Counted from the first letter of the stretch, positions 12,198-21,550 are shown. The stretch is 45,193 nt of DNA from Candidatus Saccharimonadota bacterium (GCA_022842995.1 JALHOM010000011.1:1-45193); one strand, 5' to 3'. Notes: generated by a model not told the origin, from the letters alone. Program-made: numbers and translations.

Positions 12198-14440
12198 TTG
12201 TTAATCATAACCATGTTACGATCCGTGGTAATAGGACACGTGAGGGATTCGTGGTTTCGCTCAAAAAAGCAAAAGACAAGCAAATCAAACAGCCAGTACA
12301 TTTTAACCGGGCAGGGTTTTTCCTGTCGGATAGTCAGCGTCGTCGTGTCGGAAAGCGTAATCTGGTTTTCGGTTCTCGTTTGGTCGTGTTGATATCGGGT
12401 TTTATACTACTATCTTCCGTTGGTGTCGGCGCATTTTTCCTCAATAAATCCGAAACATCTTCTGCCGCGGCCTATTATTACACTCCAGTTTCGGCGGTGA
12501 ATCCGCCCGGAACGATGGTAGTCGGCCAGACTGCAGTAGTGACATATGTACTTAGAAATGATGGCTCGACCGCCTGGTACGGCGAAGGTTCTGCAAACCC
12601 CACAAGACTTGGAACATCGAGTCCGAATGAACGTGCTAGTCCATTTTACTCCGTTGACGCTGCTTGGATAGGGCAAACCAGGATTCGTATGCAGGAAAGC
12701 GTCGTTAATCCAGGACAGAACGCTACCTTTCGGTTCGTAGTCACTGCGCGCACGCAAGGCTCCTTCAATGAGAACTTTAACCTTGTAACGGATGGCATTG
12801 CATGGCACCCAAGCAGGGGATTATTTTTTGCTGTCAATGTCCCGCCTCCAACTTATACGTATGACCCTGTTTCGGCTGTAAATCCTCCTGGTACGATGGA
12901 AACAGGCCAGACTGCAAATGCTAGTGTTACTGTCAGAAATACCGGTAACTATGTATGGTACGGAGAAGGTAGTCCGAACCCCGTGAGACTTGCAACTTCA
13001 TCTCCAAACGATCGTGCTAGCGGTTTTGCAGTCCCGGGCCAAGGCTGGCTCAGCCCAAGTCGAATTCGTTTATCTAACGGGCCTGTTCTCCCTGGGCAGA
13101 ATGCTGTCTTTAATTTTACGGTGGAGGCGCCTCTTGTCGATGGAAGTTCGAGCTTTGATGCACAATTAAGTATCACCGAACGTTTCAACGTCGTAGCAGA
13201 AGGCAAAGCCTGGATGCCTGACAGAGGGCTCTTCTTTACTATAAATACCTTAGGGGTTTCAGCCGACTTAGGGATTTCTGCATGTTTGGATAATTTTAGT
13301 CTTCTAACAAATTTTCTTGAAGCAGAAAAAGGTGTCAGAGGAGGAAATAACGGGATAATTAGTGATTCGGCTGCGCCTGGCAATTGTCGAGCCGTGGCGT
13401 TATATGGAACTGGCTCATATGTTGAACAAACTCTTATAGTCAGTGATAGTGGTACGTATCAATTGTACTTCACGGCAAGGGGTAGATCCTTTAACGATAT
13501 TAGCCCAACAGTGACGGTTAGTAGTACTGTCACAACACCAACAGGTATTAATCGGTCTCGAACCCAGAACATTCAACTTAATAACCCTGATCATCGTACA
13601 TACTTAGTTGATAACCCGCTTAATGGCACTTTTACAGCTGATTATCCCGCAGGGTCAAAAGTCAAGATTAGGGTAACCTTCGTTAATGATGCGAGTACAC
13701 GAGATGCTTTCGTGGATAGCTTTTCGTTGTTGCCGATCGACACCTCAGTATGGATTAGCAATGAAACATATAGGAATTTCGACATGCCGGATCAAACAAA
13801 TTCGCCCAGGGTTCATGTTGTTTATGCAGTTCCGGCATCTGGAGCGAAAGACCGTAAATTTGACATAAACGGGTCATTAATCACTTCTCTTAAGGCGGGG
13901 AATAACTGGCTTAAACAAAAGTCAGGCAAATCTGTTCGCTTCGATCAGCATCAGGGGAAAATCGACATTAGTTATTTTCAGTTGCAGCATCCCGCGAGCT
14001 ATTATCAAGACAGACAGACTTTACGTAAAATATATAACGAGGTTTATTACACGTACCGAAAGCCCAATGTTACATATTTAATTTTTGCTGAGGTCAATGG
14101 ACCGGAAAGAACTTGTGGTGAAGCGTTTAATAATAGTAAGTACGCACTTGTTTACTTGAAACCAACATCGTCAACTGGTTGTTTTCAGAGGAGTTTTGCG
14201 ACTAGCGAGAGTAAATATTCGGCTTACCCTGATTTGATCGCGTACCACGAGCTAGTTCATGCCGCGGGCCATGTTAAGAATTGTGCTCCGAACGCATTTA
14301 AAGGGAGGGGTCACGTCAAAGATGACCCCACCGACTTAATGTATAATTTTAGGATAGGCCACAATCTCGACGTCGATAGGAAGGATTATATGAGTTCAGG
14401 CTCTTGTGGTGGTTTCATGGGCGCTCCATTCCTGCAGTAA
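12194..14440 (+). CDS. Large exported protein: shared N-terminal motif, two Ig-like repeats, CBM-like region, C-terminal HExxH metalloprotease-like domain
   Basis: Repeats VSAVNPPGTMxxGQTAxxxYxxRNxGxxxWYGEGSxNPxRLxTSSPNxRAS; HELVHAAGH at 14246-14272 then PTDLMY. Start uncertain (TTG 12194 or downstream). Confidence 0.7.
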   Translation: MIVNHNHVTIRGNRTREGFVVSLKKAKDKQIKQPVHFNRAGFFLSDSQRRRVGKRNLVFGSRLVVLISGFILLSSVGVGAFFLNKSETSSAAAYYYTPVSAVNPPGTMVVGQTAVVTYVLRNDGSTAWYGEGSANPTRLGTSSPNERASPFYSVDAAWIGQTRIRMQESVVNPGQNATFRFVVTARTQGSFNENFNLVTDGIAWHPSRGLFFAVNVPPPTYTYDPVSAVNPPGTMETGQTANASVTVRNTGNYVWYGEGSPNPVRLATSSPNDRASGFAVPGQGWLSPSRIRLSNGPVLPGQNAVFNFTVEAPLVDGSSSFDAQLSITERFNVVAEGKAWMPDRGLFFTINTLGVSADLGISACLDNFSLLTNFLEAEKGVRGGNNGIISDSAAPGNCRAVALYGTGSYVEQTLIVSDSGTYQLYFTARGRSFNDISPTVTVSSTVTTPTGINRSRTQNIQLNNPDHRTYLVDNPLNGTFTADYPAGSKVKIRVTFVNDASTRDAFVDSFSLLPIDTSVWISNETYRNFDMPDQTNSPRVHVVYAVPASGAKDRKFDINGSLITSLKAGNNWLKQKSGKSVRFDQHQGKIDISYFQLQHPASYYQDRQTLRKIYNEVYYTYRKPNVTYLIFAEVNGPERTCGEAFNNSKYALVYLKPTSSTGCFQRSFATSESKYSAYPDLIAYHELVHAAGHVKNCAPNAFKGRGHVKDDPTDLMYNFRIGHNLDVDRKDYMSSGSCGGFMGAPFLQ

Positions 14441-14480
14441 CTTAATATCCCTCTTCTCAATCTGTTATAATTCCATCTAA

Positions 14481-14702
14481 ATGGAGAAAATTAGAAACTT
14501 TTGTATTATTGCTCATATTGACCTCCATGAGACACCCATTCTGGGTTTCTATAGCTTCACGGAAGGTAATCCTTTTATTTCTAATGAGCGGCTTAGCTCT
14601 GGTTCTGCATATATTCGGCGCTCATCGCTTCGAATATCATCGCGCCATGCTCGGAATGAATCCGAGCGTGGGCTGCTCTTCCCAGTTGGGGGTGGACTAT
14701 GA
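14481..14702 (+). CDS. 73-aa leader ORF beginning with a copy of the LepA N-terminus
   Basis: MEKIRNFCIIAHID matches LepA ENIRNFCIIAHID; TATAAT 14466-14471; stop TGA overlaps lepA ATG (ATGA). Confidence 0.5.
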   Translation: MEKIRNFCIIAHIDLHETPILGFYSFTEGNPFISNERLSSGSAYIRRSSLRISSRHARNESERGLLFPVGGGL

Positions 14703-16606
14703 GTAGGGAGAATATACGAAACTTTTGCATAATTGCTCATATTGATCATGGGAAGTCGACTTTGGCTGACCGTTTGCTTGAAATGACGGGTACCGTTCAG
14801 AAGCGCGATATGAAGGCGCAGTTACTCGACAAGATGGATTTGGAGCGCGAGAAGGGGATTACCATTAAATTAGCCCCCGTCCGCATGGGCTATGACTACT
14901 GTGTTTCGCGAATTGCTGTGTCTGATTTTCCAGAAGGCAGTCACGGTATATTAAATACCGCTTCTTTGCCTGCTTCAAATCATCCTTGCACTTCATCAAA
15001 ACACAGCAGTCATTTGTGTGGTGGCTATCAGTTAAATTTGATTGATACGCCCGGGCATGTCGACTTCAGCTATGAAGTTTCGCGTTCTCTGGAAGCATGC
15101 GAGGGAGCAATTTTGGTTGTTGACGCGTCGCAAGGCATTCAAGCTCAGACACTTGCCAACGTCTATTTGGCAATGGGAGCTGATCTCAAGATTATCCCGG
15201 TTCTAAACAAGATTGATTTGCCGGCTGCCGACGTACCGAAGGTTACCAAAGAGGTTATCAGTTTACTCGGTTGCGACGAGAGCGAAATTCTACACATCAG
15301 CGCCAAAACAGGGGAAGGCGTCGACAAAGTTTTAGAAGCAGTTGTCGAGAGGATTGACCCACCAAAAGAACTTGATTCGACTCAGACGCGAGCTTTAATT
15401 TTTGATAGTTATTACGATGATTACCGGGGTGTCATTCTCTACGTCAGAGTCATAGACGGCACCATAAAGAAAAACGAACAGATCAAGATGTGCGCCACCG
15501 ACGCGACCGGGCTGGCTCTTGAGGTAGGGCATCTCTCGCCAGTTATGCAACCGGACGCCAAGCTCGAAGCAGGCGAAATCGGCTACATCGTAACGAACCT
15601 CCGAACAACGCGGGATGCAAAAGTCGGTGATACCGTAACGCTGGCCTCGGCTTCCGGCACTAAGCCTCTGCCTGGCTATAAAGACGTTAAGCCGTTTGTG
15701 TACGCTGGCTTTTTCCCGGAAAGCAACGAGTATTATCAGGACCTAAAAGACGCAATCGAAAAACTTAGCCTGAGTGACTCGGCCTTGCAGTATGATCTAG
15801 AGAATTCACCGGTTTTGGGTTTCGGTGTGCGTATCGGCTTTTTGGGGCTCCTTCATATGGATATCGTGCGCGAGCGACTAGAGAGGGAATACGACCTCGA
15901 ACTGATAGTCACCAACCCCAGCACCGACTATCAGGTAAAACTCATGAACGGCGAGAATATCGAGATCAAGAGTGCCGCCGACTTACCGGATGTTTCAAAG
16001 GTGGCCGAGATTGCTGAACCGTGGATCAAGGGCGAGATTGTCGTTCCCAAAGATTACGTTGGCGCGGTGATACAGCTTATTTCTAATAAACGCGGTGTCC
16101 AAAAGAATATTAGTTTTGTCGATGAGCAGTTGGCTCTGATCAGTTTTGACGCGCCGCTGGCAAACTTGCTGACTGACTTTTATGACCTGCTAAAAAGCGC
16201 AACCAGCGGCTACGGAAGCTTTAATTACGAGCTAGATAATTACCGGGTAGAGAGTCTTGTTCGGCTCGATTTCTATGTTGGTGGAGAAATAGTTAACGCG
16301 TTAAGTATAATGGTTCACCGTTCTGAAGCCGAGTCCCTGGGGAGAGAAATCGTTGCCAAGCTCAAAGAAGTGATACCGCGCCAGAACTTCCAGGTGGCCC
16401 TCCAGGCGGCTATCGGTGGTCGATTTATCGCCCGCGAAGACGTTAAGGCCTACCGTAAAGACGTTACAGCCAAGTTATATGGTGGAGACGTTTCCCGGCG
16501 CAAAAAACTTCTTGCCAAACAGAAAAAAGGTAAAGCCCGTGCCAAACGATTTGGAAATATAGATATTCCAGCCGAAGCCTTTACCGTATTATTAAAGCGG
16601 GATTAA
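14699..16606 (+). CDS. lepA: Elongation factor 4 (LepA GTPase) with a 45-codon in-frame insertion
   Basis: AHIDHGKSTLADR, LNLIDTPGHVDFSYEVSRSL, C-terminal CTD; insertion 14894-15028. Confidence 0.95.
   Translation: MSRENIRNFCIIAHIDHGKSTLADRLLEMTGTVQKRDMKAQLLDKMDLEREKGITIKLAPVRMGYDYCVSRIAVSDFPEGSHGILNTASLPASNHPCTSSKHSSHLCGGYQLNLIDTPGHVDFSYEVSRSLEACEGAILVVDASQGIQAQTLANVYLAMGADLKIIPVLNKIDLPAADVPKVTKEVISLLGCDESEILHISAKTGEGVDKVLEAVVERIDPPKELDSTQTRALIFDSYYDDYRGVILYVRVIDGTIKKNEQIKMCATDATGLALEVGHLSPVMQPDAKLEAGEIGYIVTNLRTTRDAKVGDTVTLASASGTKPLPGYKDVKPFVYAGFFPESNEYYQDLKDAIEKLSLSDSALQYDLENSPVLGFGVRIGFLGLLHMDIVRERLEREYDLELIVTNPSTDYQVKLMNGENIEIKSAADLPDVSKVAEIAEPWIKGEIVVPKDYVGAVIQLISNKRGVQKNISFVDEQLALISFDAPLANLLTDFYDLLKSATSGYGSFNYELDNYRVESLVRLDFYVGGEIVNALSIMVHRSEAESLGREIVAKLKEVIPRQNFQVALQAAIGGRFIAREDVKAYRKDVTAKLYGGDVSRRKKLLAKQKKGKARAKRFGNIDIPAEAFTVLLKRD
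14894..15028. mobile_element. Palindromic element inserted in-frame in lepA
   Basis: GGCTAT at 14888-14893 repeated at 15023-15028; terminal inverted repeats GACTACTGTGT (14894-14904)/ACACAGCAGTC (15001-15011); inner hairpin CGGTATattaaATACCG. Confidence 0.65.
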
Positions 16607-16630
16607 TATTTCTAATAGAATCAATACGTC

Positions 16631-17362
16631 ATGGGACAAAGATTTTTAACCGAACCCGAAGCGGCTGAATACAGGCAAATCCTGCAGTCGTATCACCCTA
16701 ACGGCCAGGTAGTGTTTGATTTTGCCAAGAGCCGATTCGGTACATTAGACGGCCCAACTGGAGCCGGTAAAGATACTCTCAGGACCAAACTTTTAAGTAA
16801 CTACCCTGATCTGTATTCAATCGTACTTTCTACTACTTCTCGACCACTCCGTGATGGTGAAACCGATGGTGTGCAGTATCATTTTAGGGATTTAGATTAC
16901 ATTCAGGTTGGTTTAGACGAAAGAAGATTTTTACAGGCCGAGTTGATCCACGACCAACAAATTTCTGGCTTAGATTTTGGGGATGTGGAGGCACTGAACC
17001 CGGCTCATTTCGGCGTGGCGATCCTGAATGTCGAGGCGGTAAAGGGGCTTCGTAAGCTAAACCCCGATATGAAAACGGTCTTTGTCGTGCCCCCTAGTTA
17101 CGAAGAACTGATGCGGCGGCTAGATGCCTCGCGCTCGATGAAACTGGACGAAGTTAATAGGCGTTTATTGGCAGCTGAAACCGAGCTGACAACTGCGCTC
17201 AAAGACGAGGCTTATTATTTGGTGACCAACGACGATCTCGACCGATGTATCAAACTCATTCATGATTATTACCAGATAGGTCAGGTAGATAGCGTTGAAG
17301 AAGAACGAACCAAAGAAGTCATAAATAAATTACTTAACGCGTTAAGCAGTAGGAGTGCATAG
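16631..17362 (+). CDS. Guanylate kinase-like protein
   Basis: GPTGAGKDTLRTKLL, STTSRPLRDGETDGVQYHF, FVVPPSYEELMRRL. Confidence 0.75.
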   Translation: MGQRFLTEPEAAEYRQILQSYHPNGQVVFDFAKSRFGTLDGPTGAGKDTLRTKLLSNYPDLYSIVLSTTSRPLRDGETDGVQYHFRDLDYIQVGLDERRFLQAELIHDQQISGLDFGDVEALNPAHFGVAILNVEAVKGLRKLNPDMKTVFVVPPSYEELMRRLDASRSMKLDEVNRRLLAAETELTTALKDEAYYLVTNDDLDRCIKLIHDYYQIGQVDSVEEERTKEVINKLLNALSSRSA

Positions 17363-17622
17363 TGAAAAACAAGGACCTTGTGCCATTTACCAAGGCCGAA
17401 GAAAAATTAATCGAAAAAGTTATCGAAAAACGTATTCAAGCCGAGAAAAAATTCCCGATTGTTATTACGCTGGCGGCTACTTTTGGGTTTGTGTCGGTGT
17501 TGTATGGCTTCGAGAAGATGATCGACAGTGTTGATCTGTTCGTTAATCACCCATCTATTCTGCTCGGAATAGGCCTTATTACACTTGGAATTACCGGTTC
17601 TCTGTATAAAAAACTCAACTAG
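17362..17622 (+). CDS. Small membrane protein (GTG start)
   Basis: 86 aa with hydrophobic segments; overlaps the preceding stop. Confidence 0.6.
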   Translation: MKNKDLVPFTKAEEKLIEKVIEKRIQAEKKFPIVITLAATFGFVSVLYGFEKMIDSVDLFVNHPSILLGIGLITLGITGSLYKKLN

Positions 17623-18073
17623 ACTGTAAGCATTTTAACTCGTCGATGATTTCTTTAGCGTGCTTAACAGGGTTGGCTTTGGGGTACGTTTTGACGATCT
17701 TGCCACTAGGGTTGATGATGTGTGTCATGCGTTGGATGCCCATGTATTTTTTGCCAAACATTGATTTTTCTTGCCAGGCACCGTAAGCGTTTATCATGTC
17801 GGTCGATTCGTCGCTGAGCAGGATGAAATTCAGTTTATGTTTGTCGGCAAATTTCTTGTGTGAGGCTACCGAGTCTTTGCTGACACCGACGACGGTGCAG
17901 TTGCCAAGCTCCGCAATAATACTTTCGGCGTCGCGGAAATTGCAAGCTTCGACGGTGCAGCCAGGCGTATCGTCCTTGGGGTAAAAATATAGCACCACCC
18001 ACTTGCCTTTTAGGTCGTCAAGGGTCCATGTCTTGCCGTTTTGATCTGGGAGCGAAAAGTTTGGTGCTTGCAT
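17615..18073 (-). CDS. bcp: Peroxiredoxin, Bcp/PrxQ type
   Basis: APNFSLPDQNGKTWTLDDLKGKWVVLYFYPKDDTPGCTVEACNFRD. Confidence 0.93.
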   Translation of the reverse strand: MQAPNFSLPDQNGKTWTLDDLKGKWVVLYFYPKDDTPGCTVEACNFRDAESIIAELGNCTVVGVSKDSVASHKKFADKHKLNFILLSDESTDMINAYGAWQEKSMFGKKYMGIQRMTHIINPSGKIVKTYPKANPVKHAKEIIDELKCLQSS

Positions 18074-18135
18074 GTGCTTATTATCCCATCTGTTACGCCG
18101 TGGTACAATATAAAGATAAAAAGGTGCCTCACACA

Positions 18136-18867
18136 ATGAAAGTAGAACTCAAGCGTAAAGATGAGTTTCATAAAGTACTCGAGGAATACGAGCCATCTGA
18201 TGACGCAAAACAAACATTGCGTCAAATCAAACTTGTTATTTTATTGGGGATAACGGGTGCCGGTCGCAACACTATCATTAATCATTTGATAGATACCGAT
18301 AGATATCATTTCATTGTTTCTGATACGACCAGGCCGCCAAAGGTCAGAGACGGAAAACTGGAAGAAAACGGGGTGCATTACTTCTTCAGGTCGGAAGATG
18401 AAATACTTGCGGATTTGAAGGACGGAAAATACCTCGAAGCCGAAGTCTTGCATGAGCAACAGGTATCAGGCATCAGCATTAGAGAACTCGAGCAGTCAGC
18501 GGCGTCTGGAAAAATTTCAATCAATGAGGTGGATTTCTTGGGTACCGTTAATATTATGAAATACAAGCCAGATGCGTTTATGTTCTTCATCGTACCGCCA
18601 AGCTTTGATGAATGGCTGAGAAGACTTAACTCTCGAGAAGAAATGTCCGATGAAGAGTTTAAGAATCGGGCAAAAACGGCTGTAAATATTCTGCAGCAAG
18701 CATTGGCGAGCGATAAATATCACTTCGTTATCAACGACTCTTCCATGGATTCGGCGATATTTATAGATCGATGGGTTCACGGCGACCACGATCCAGCCCA
18801 CGATATAGCAACGAGAGAAATCGCTAAAGAGATCCTCGTTCAACTTCAAAGTCATCTAGATATTTAG
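18136..18867 (+). CDS. Guanylate kinase-like paralogue with altered P-loop (GITGAGRNT)
   Basis: Similar layout to 16631-17362; SDTTRPPKVRDGKLEENGVHYFF, FFIVPPSFDEWLRRL; ATG at 18136. Confidence 0.7.
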   Translation: MKVELKRKDEFHKVLEEYEPSDDAKQTLRQIKLVILLGITGAGRNTIINHLIDTDRYHFIVSDTTRPPKVRDGKLEENGVHYFFRSEDEILADLKDGKYLEAEVLHEQQVSGISIRELEQSAASGKISINEVDFLGTVNIMKYKPDAFMFFIVPPSFDEWLRRLNSREEMSDEEFKNRAKTAVNILQQALASDKYHFVINDSSMDSAIFIDRWVHGDHDPAHDIATREIAKEILVQLQSHLDI

Positions 18868-18872
18868 CTCTT

Positions 18873-18899
18873 CTGGCACTCTTTACTTCAGAGTGCTAA
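18873..18899. promoter_or_regulatory. CIRCE operator upstream of hrcA
   Basis: CTGGCACTC-N9-GAGTGCTAA; TATAAT 18905-18910. Confidence 0.93.
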
Positions 18900-18920
18900 A
18901 AGAGTATAATCAAGAGCATT

Positions 18921-19631
18921 ATGACGCCTCGTCAAATACAGATTTTGCGCGCTATTATCGAGCAGTATGCCGAGGTAGCTGCACCGGTTGGTAGCTCTTT
19001 GCTCGCCAAGGTTTTTGGCGTTTCTAGTGCGACTATCCGTTCCGAAATGGCTGAGCTCGAGAGGCTTGGATTTATTGAGCAACCCCATACTTCTGCCGGA
19101 CGCGTACCGACAGACAAAGGCTATAGGCTGTACGTCAATCAAGTTACCGAGGCCGATGAACAACCACTACTCGACAGACGTGCCGAACGAGCTTTAGCTG
19201 CGCGTGTTGAAAGTGGCGTATTGCCGGAACGAGTAATCAAAAACGCCGTTGATACTTTGGTGGATTTAACGCACAACCTGGGGCTTGCTACCATCGGTGA
19301 TCGCTTGTACATGGCTGGCCTCACGAATCTGTTTACACAGCCAGAGTTTAGTCGTGGCGAACACGTGCGTGATGTTGCCCAGTTGCTAGATAACCTTGAA
19401 CCGTGGCTGCGCGAGGCAGCTCCGAACGAGCCTCTCAGCGTCTATATCGGCGCCGAAAACCCGATTGGTCGCGAAAGTGGTTGCAGTCTGATAATTAGCC
19501 GGTTCAGAAGCCCCTACAGTGATAAAAGCTACGTTGGCGTACTGGGTCCAACCAGGCAAAGTTATGGCCAGGTAATGCAGCTGGTCAAGCGAACAGGTGA
19601 AGCATTGGAGGAAGCAATTTATGACAGATAA
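18921..19631 (+). CDS. hrcA: Heat-inducible transcription repressor HrcA (short form)
   Basis: N-terminal winged HTH SSATIRSEMAELERLGFIEQPHTSAGRVPTDKGYRLYV; 236 aa. Confidence 0.93.
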   Translation: MTPRQIQILRAIIEQYAEVAAPVGSSLLAKVFGVSSATIRSEMAELERLGFIEQPHTSAGRVPTDKGYRLYVNQVTEADEQPLLDRRAERALAARVESGVLPERVIKNAVDTLVDLTHNLGLATIGDRLYMAGLTNLFTQPEFSRGEHVRDVAQLLDNLEPWLREAAPNEPLSVYIGAENPIGRESGCSLIISRFRSPYSDKSYVGVLGPTRQSYGQVMQLVKRTGEALEEAIYDR

Positions 19632-20130
19632 ACAGGGCAAATCTTCTAAAAAATCCCCGAAAGACGACCTAGGGCAAATGATCGCCGTGAACGAGCAGTT
19701 GACCCAAGAAGTGGCTTCGCTCACAGAGGCTTTGCAACGTGAACGTGCCGACGTCATGAACGTCCGCAGACGGCATGACGAGCAGATGGCAAGCTTACGA
19801 AATGCCGTCAAGGCGCAAGTTGTACGAGAGTTATTGCCGAGTATCGATAATCTAGAGCGCGCGCTGAGGCACGTTCCGGCAGATATCGCCGAGCATGATT
19901 ACGCCAAAGGTGTTGCCGGTGTGGTCAAGCAGTTCGAGAAGGCCTTTGCAGATCTTGGTGTTGTTCGTATAAATACCGTTGGCGAGCCGTTTAATGCCGA
20001 GTTTCACGAAGCAGTAGCAATGGAAGAAGGCGATGGAGACCAAGAAGTCGTCTGCGAAGAATTACAGTCTGGCTATATCTTGGGCGACGAAGTTATTCGC
20101 CATGCCATGGTCAAGGTTAAGTCCGCTTAG
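19621..20130 (+). CDS. grpE: Nucleotide exchange factor GrpE
   Basis: LLPSIDNLERAL..GVAGVVKQFEKAFADLGV..GEPFNAEFHEAVAM. Confidence 0.93.
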   Translation: MTDKQGKSSKKSPKDDLGQMIAVNEQLTQEVASLTEALQRERADVMNVRRRHDEQMASLRNAVKAQVVRELLPSIDNLERALRHVPADIAEHDYAKGVAGVVKQFEKAFADLGVVRINTVGEPFNAEFHEAVAMEEGDGDQEVVCEELQSGYILGDEVIRHAMVKVKSA

Positions 20131-20226
20131 AATCATCTTTTTAACGTAAAATTTACAAAATTGTTGAATTCTACAACTATTCGGATCATAATTTCAAGTT
20201 ATTAATTAAATAGATATTGAAGAACA

Positions 20227-20424
20227 ATGCCAAAACTTACTGCCGAACAGTTAGCCGAATTAGTAAGGTCCAAACCAGGGGGCGATATTGGGAGTATTTC
20301 AACAGAACCCGACAATACTCGACAAATGCTCTCAGGGGCGCCAAGAATAATTTCGGCGATAATTGAGGCGTCGATTGGTAGCCCTTCGCCAGCTCAGACT
20401 AATGTCCCCAAAACATTAAAATAA
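20227..20424 (+). CDS. Small hypothetical protein
   Basis: 65-aa ORF after grpE. Confidence 0.45.
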   Translation: MPKLTAEQLAELVRSKPGGDIGSISTEPDNTRQMLSGAPRIISAIIEASIGSPSPAQTNVPKTLK

Positions 20425-20519
20425 GTACGGTCAAGCCCGCAGATAATATGCATTGTAAATAAAAGCCTATTTTTAGAGGTTTTTTCGGCGTATTATGAAA
20501 AAAACGTGAAAGGTAAATT

Positions 20520-21308
20520 TTGGGCAACCTCACTTCGGCTCAGATACTTGTTGGTGCAAGACAGACTATTGAAGCCCTTCGACTAGGCGGTGATTTTGAT
20601 GAGTTGATTAATGTTTTGCCTGGAGATGGTGCCCATTCTCAGCGGCTTGCCGTTATCTCTGGATATGTAGGTATGATGGTGACGGGTAGTGAAGAATATG
20701 GGTTGCGGGTTGCGGCCCAGGGCTTGGTCCATGATATCGGTAAAAAAGATAAGGACATCGCTCCCGTTGTTGCCCTTGACCGTGTTTTAACTTCAGCTGA
20801 ACGTAGGATAGTTCGTCGCCACTCTCAAGAAGGTGCAAATCTTATCAGCTCCAAAGTAAAAAGACGTACGCCTGCTGATAAGAAGAGCATGTATAGATCG
20901 ATGGTCTTATCTACCTTAAGGCATCATGCGCCGATCGAGTTTTTGGCTGGGAATGCCGGGCGGGACTCGGCTCACTTGGCGTCCGCGATTATCGGGATTG
21001 TCGATTCGCTCGACGCAAGGTACGACGAATCCAGGATTAGATATAAAAATAGAGTTCCAGCCCCGGATGATGATATTAATCTCAGAGGAAATTTAATAGT
21101 CGGAAGAGTCTTGGGTCTAAGTTTCAGTAGCAGATCTTTTGAGGAACGGTCTCAGTTACTCGGATTGCCTATGGGTAAAAGGAAATTACACGATGTTTTG
21201 GATTACGCTCATTGTATATGGAGTAGGGTTAACGAAGAAGTAACTCCCCAGGAGCTTAGATTTTTGTCGGGAACTATAGCGGTAGATTCGGCGGTAAGTC
21301 GGATTTAG
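20520..21308 (+). CDS. HD/HD-GYP-like phosphohydrolase (TTG start)
   Basis: VHDIGKKDKDI, RRHSQEGANLI, LRHHAPIEFL, IVDSLDARYDESR. Confidence 0.75.
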   Translation: MGNLTSAQILVGARQTIEALRLGGDFDELINVLPGDGAHSQRLAVISGYVGMMVTGSEEYGLRVAAQGLVHDIGKKDKDIAPVVALDRVLTSAERRIVRRHSQEGANLISSKVKRRTPADKKSMYRSMVLSTLRHHAPIEFLAGNAGRDSAHLASAIIGIVDSLDARYDESRIRYKNRVPAPDDDINLRGNLIVGRVLGLSFSSRSFEERSQLLGLPMGKRKLHDVLDYAHCIWSRVNEEVTPQELRFLSGTIAVDSAVSRI

Positions 21309-21370
21309 GCAAAATAGAGCTTGTTTTCTTAAGAAAATATAAACTAGAGAATTTTGAGAAAATTAGAGAA

Positions 21371-21514
21371 CGCACTCTTGATAGGCGTGCCAAGAGTACT
21401 AATTTTTTGATCCCAAACGTAAATTTTCCACCAATAGTCTAACTATTTTGCCGAAATTCACCTCAGCGTACTAAAAGTACGCTTCAGTCGGATTTAGGCA
21501 AAATAGCGACTCTT
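21371..21514. repeat. Palindromic repeat unit A (period about 180 bp)
   Basis: cgcactcttgataggcgtgccaagagtactaattttttgatcccaaacg..agcgtactaaaagtacgct..ggcaaaatagcgactcttg. Confidence 0.9.
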
Positions 21515-21550
21515 GTTTCTGTCTGGTATCTGGCGGGGGAAATGTGGCGA

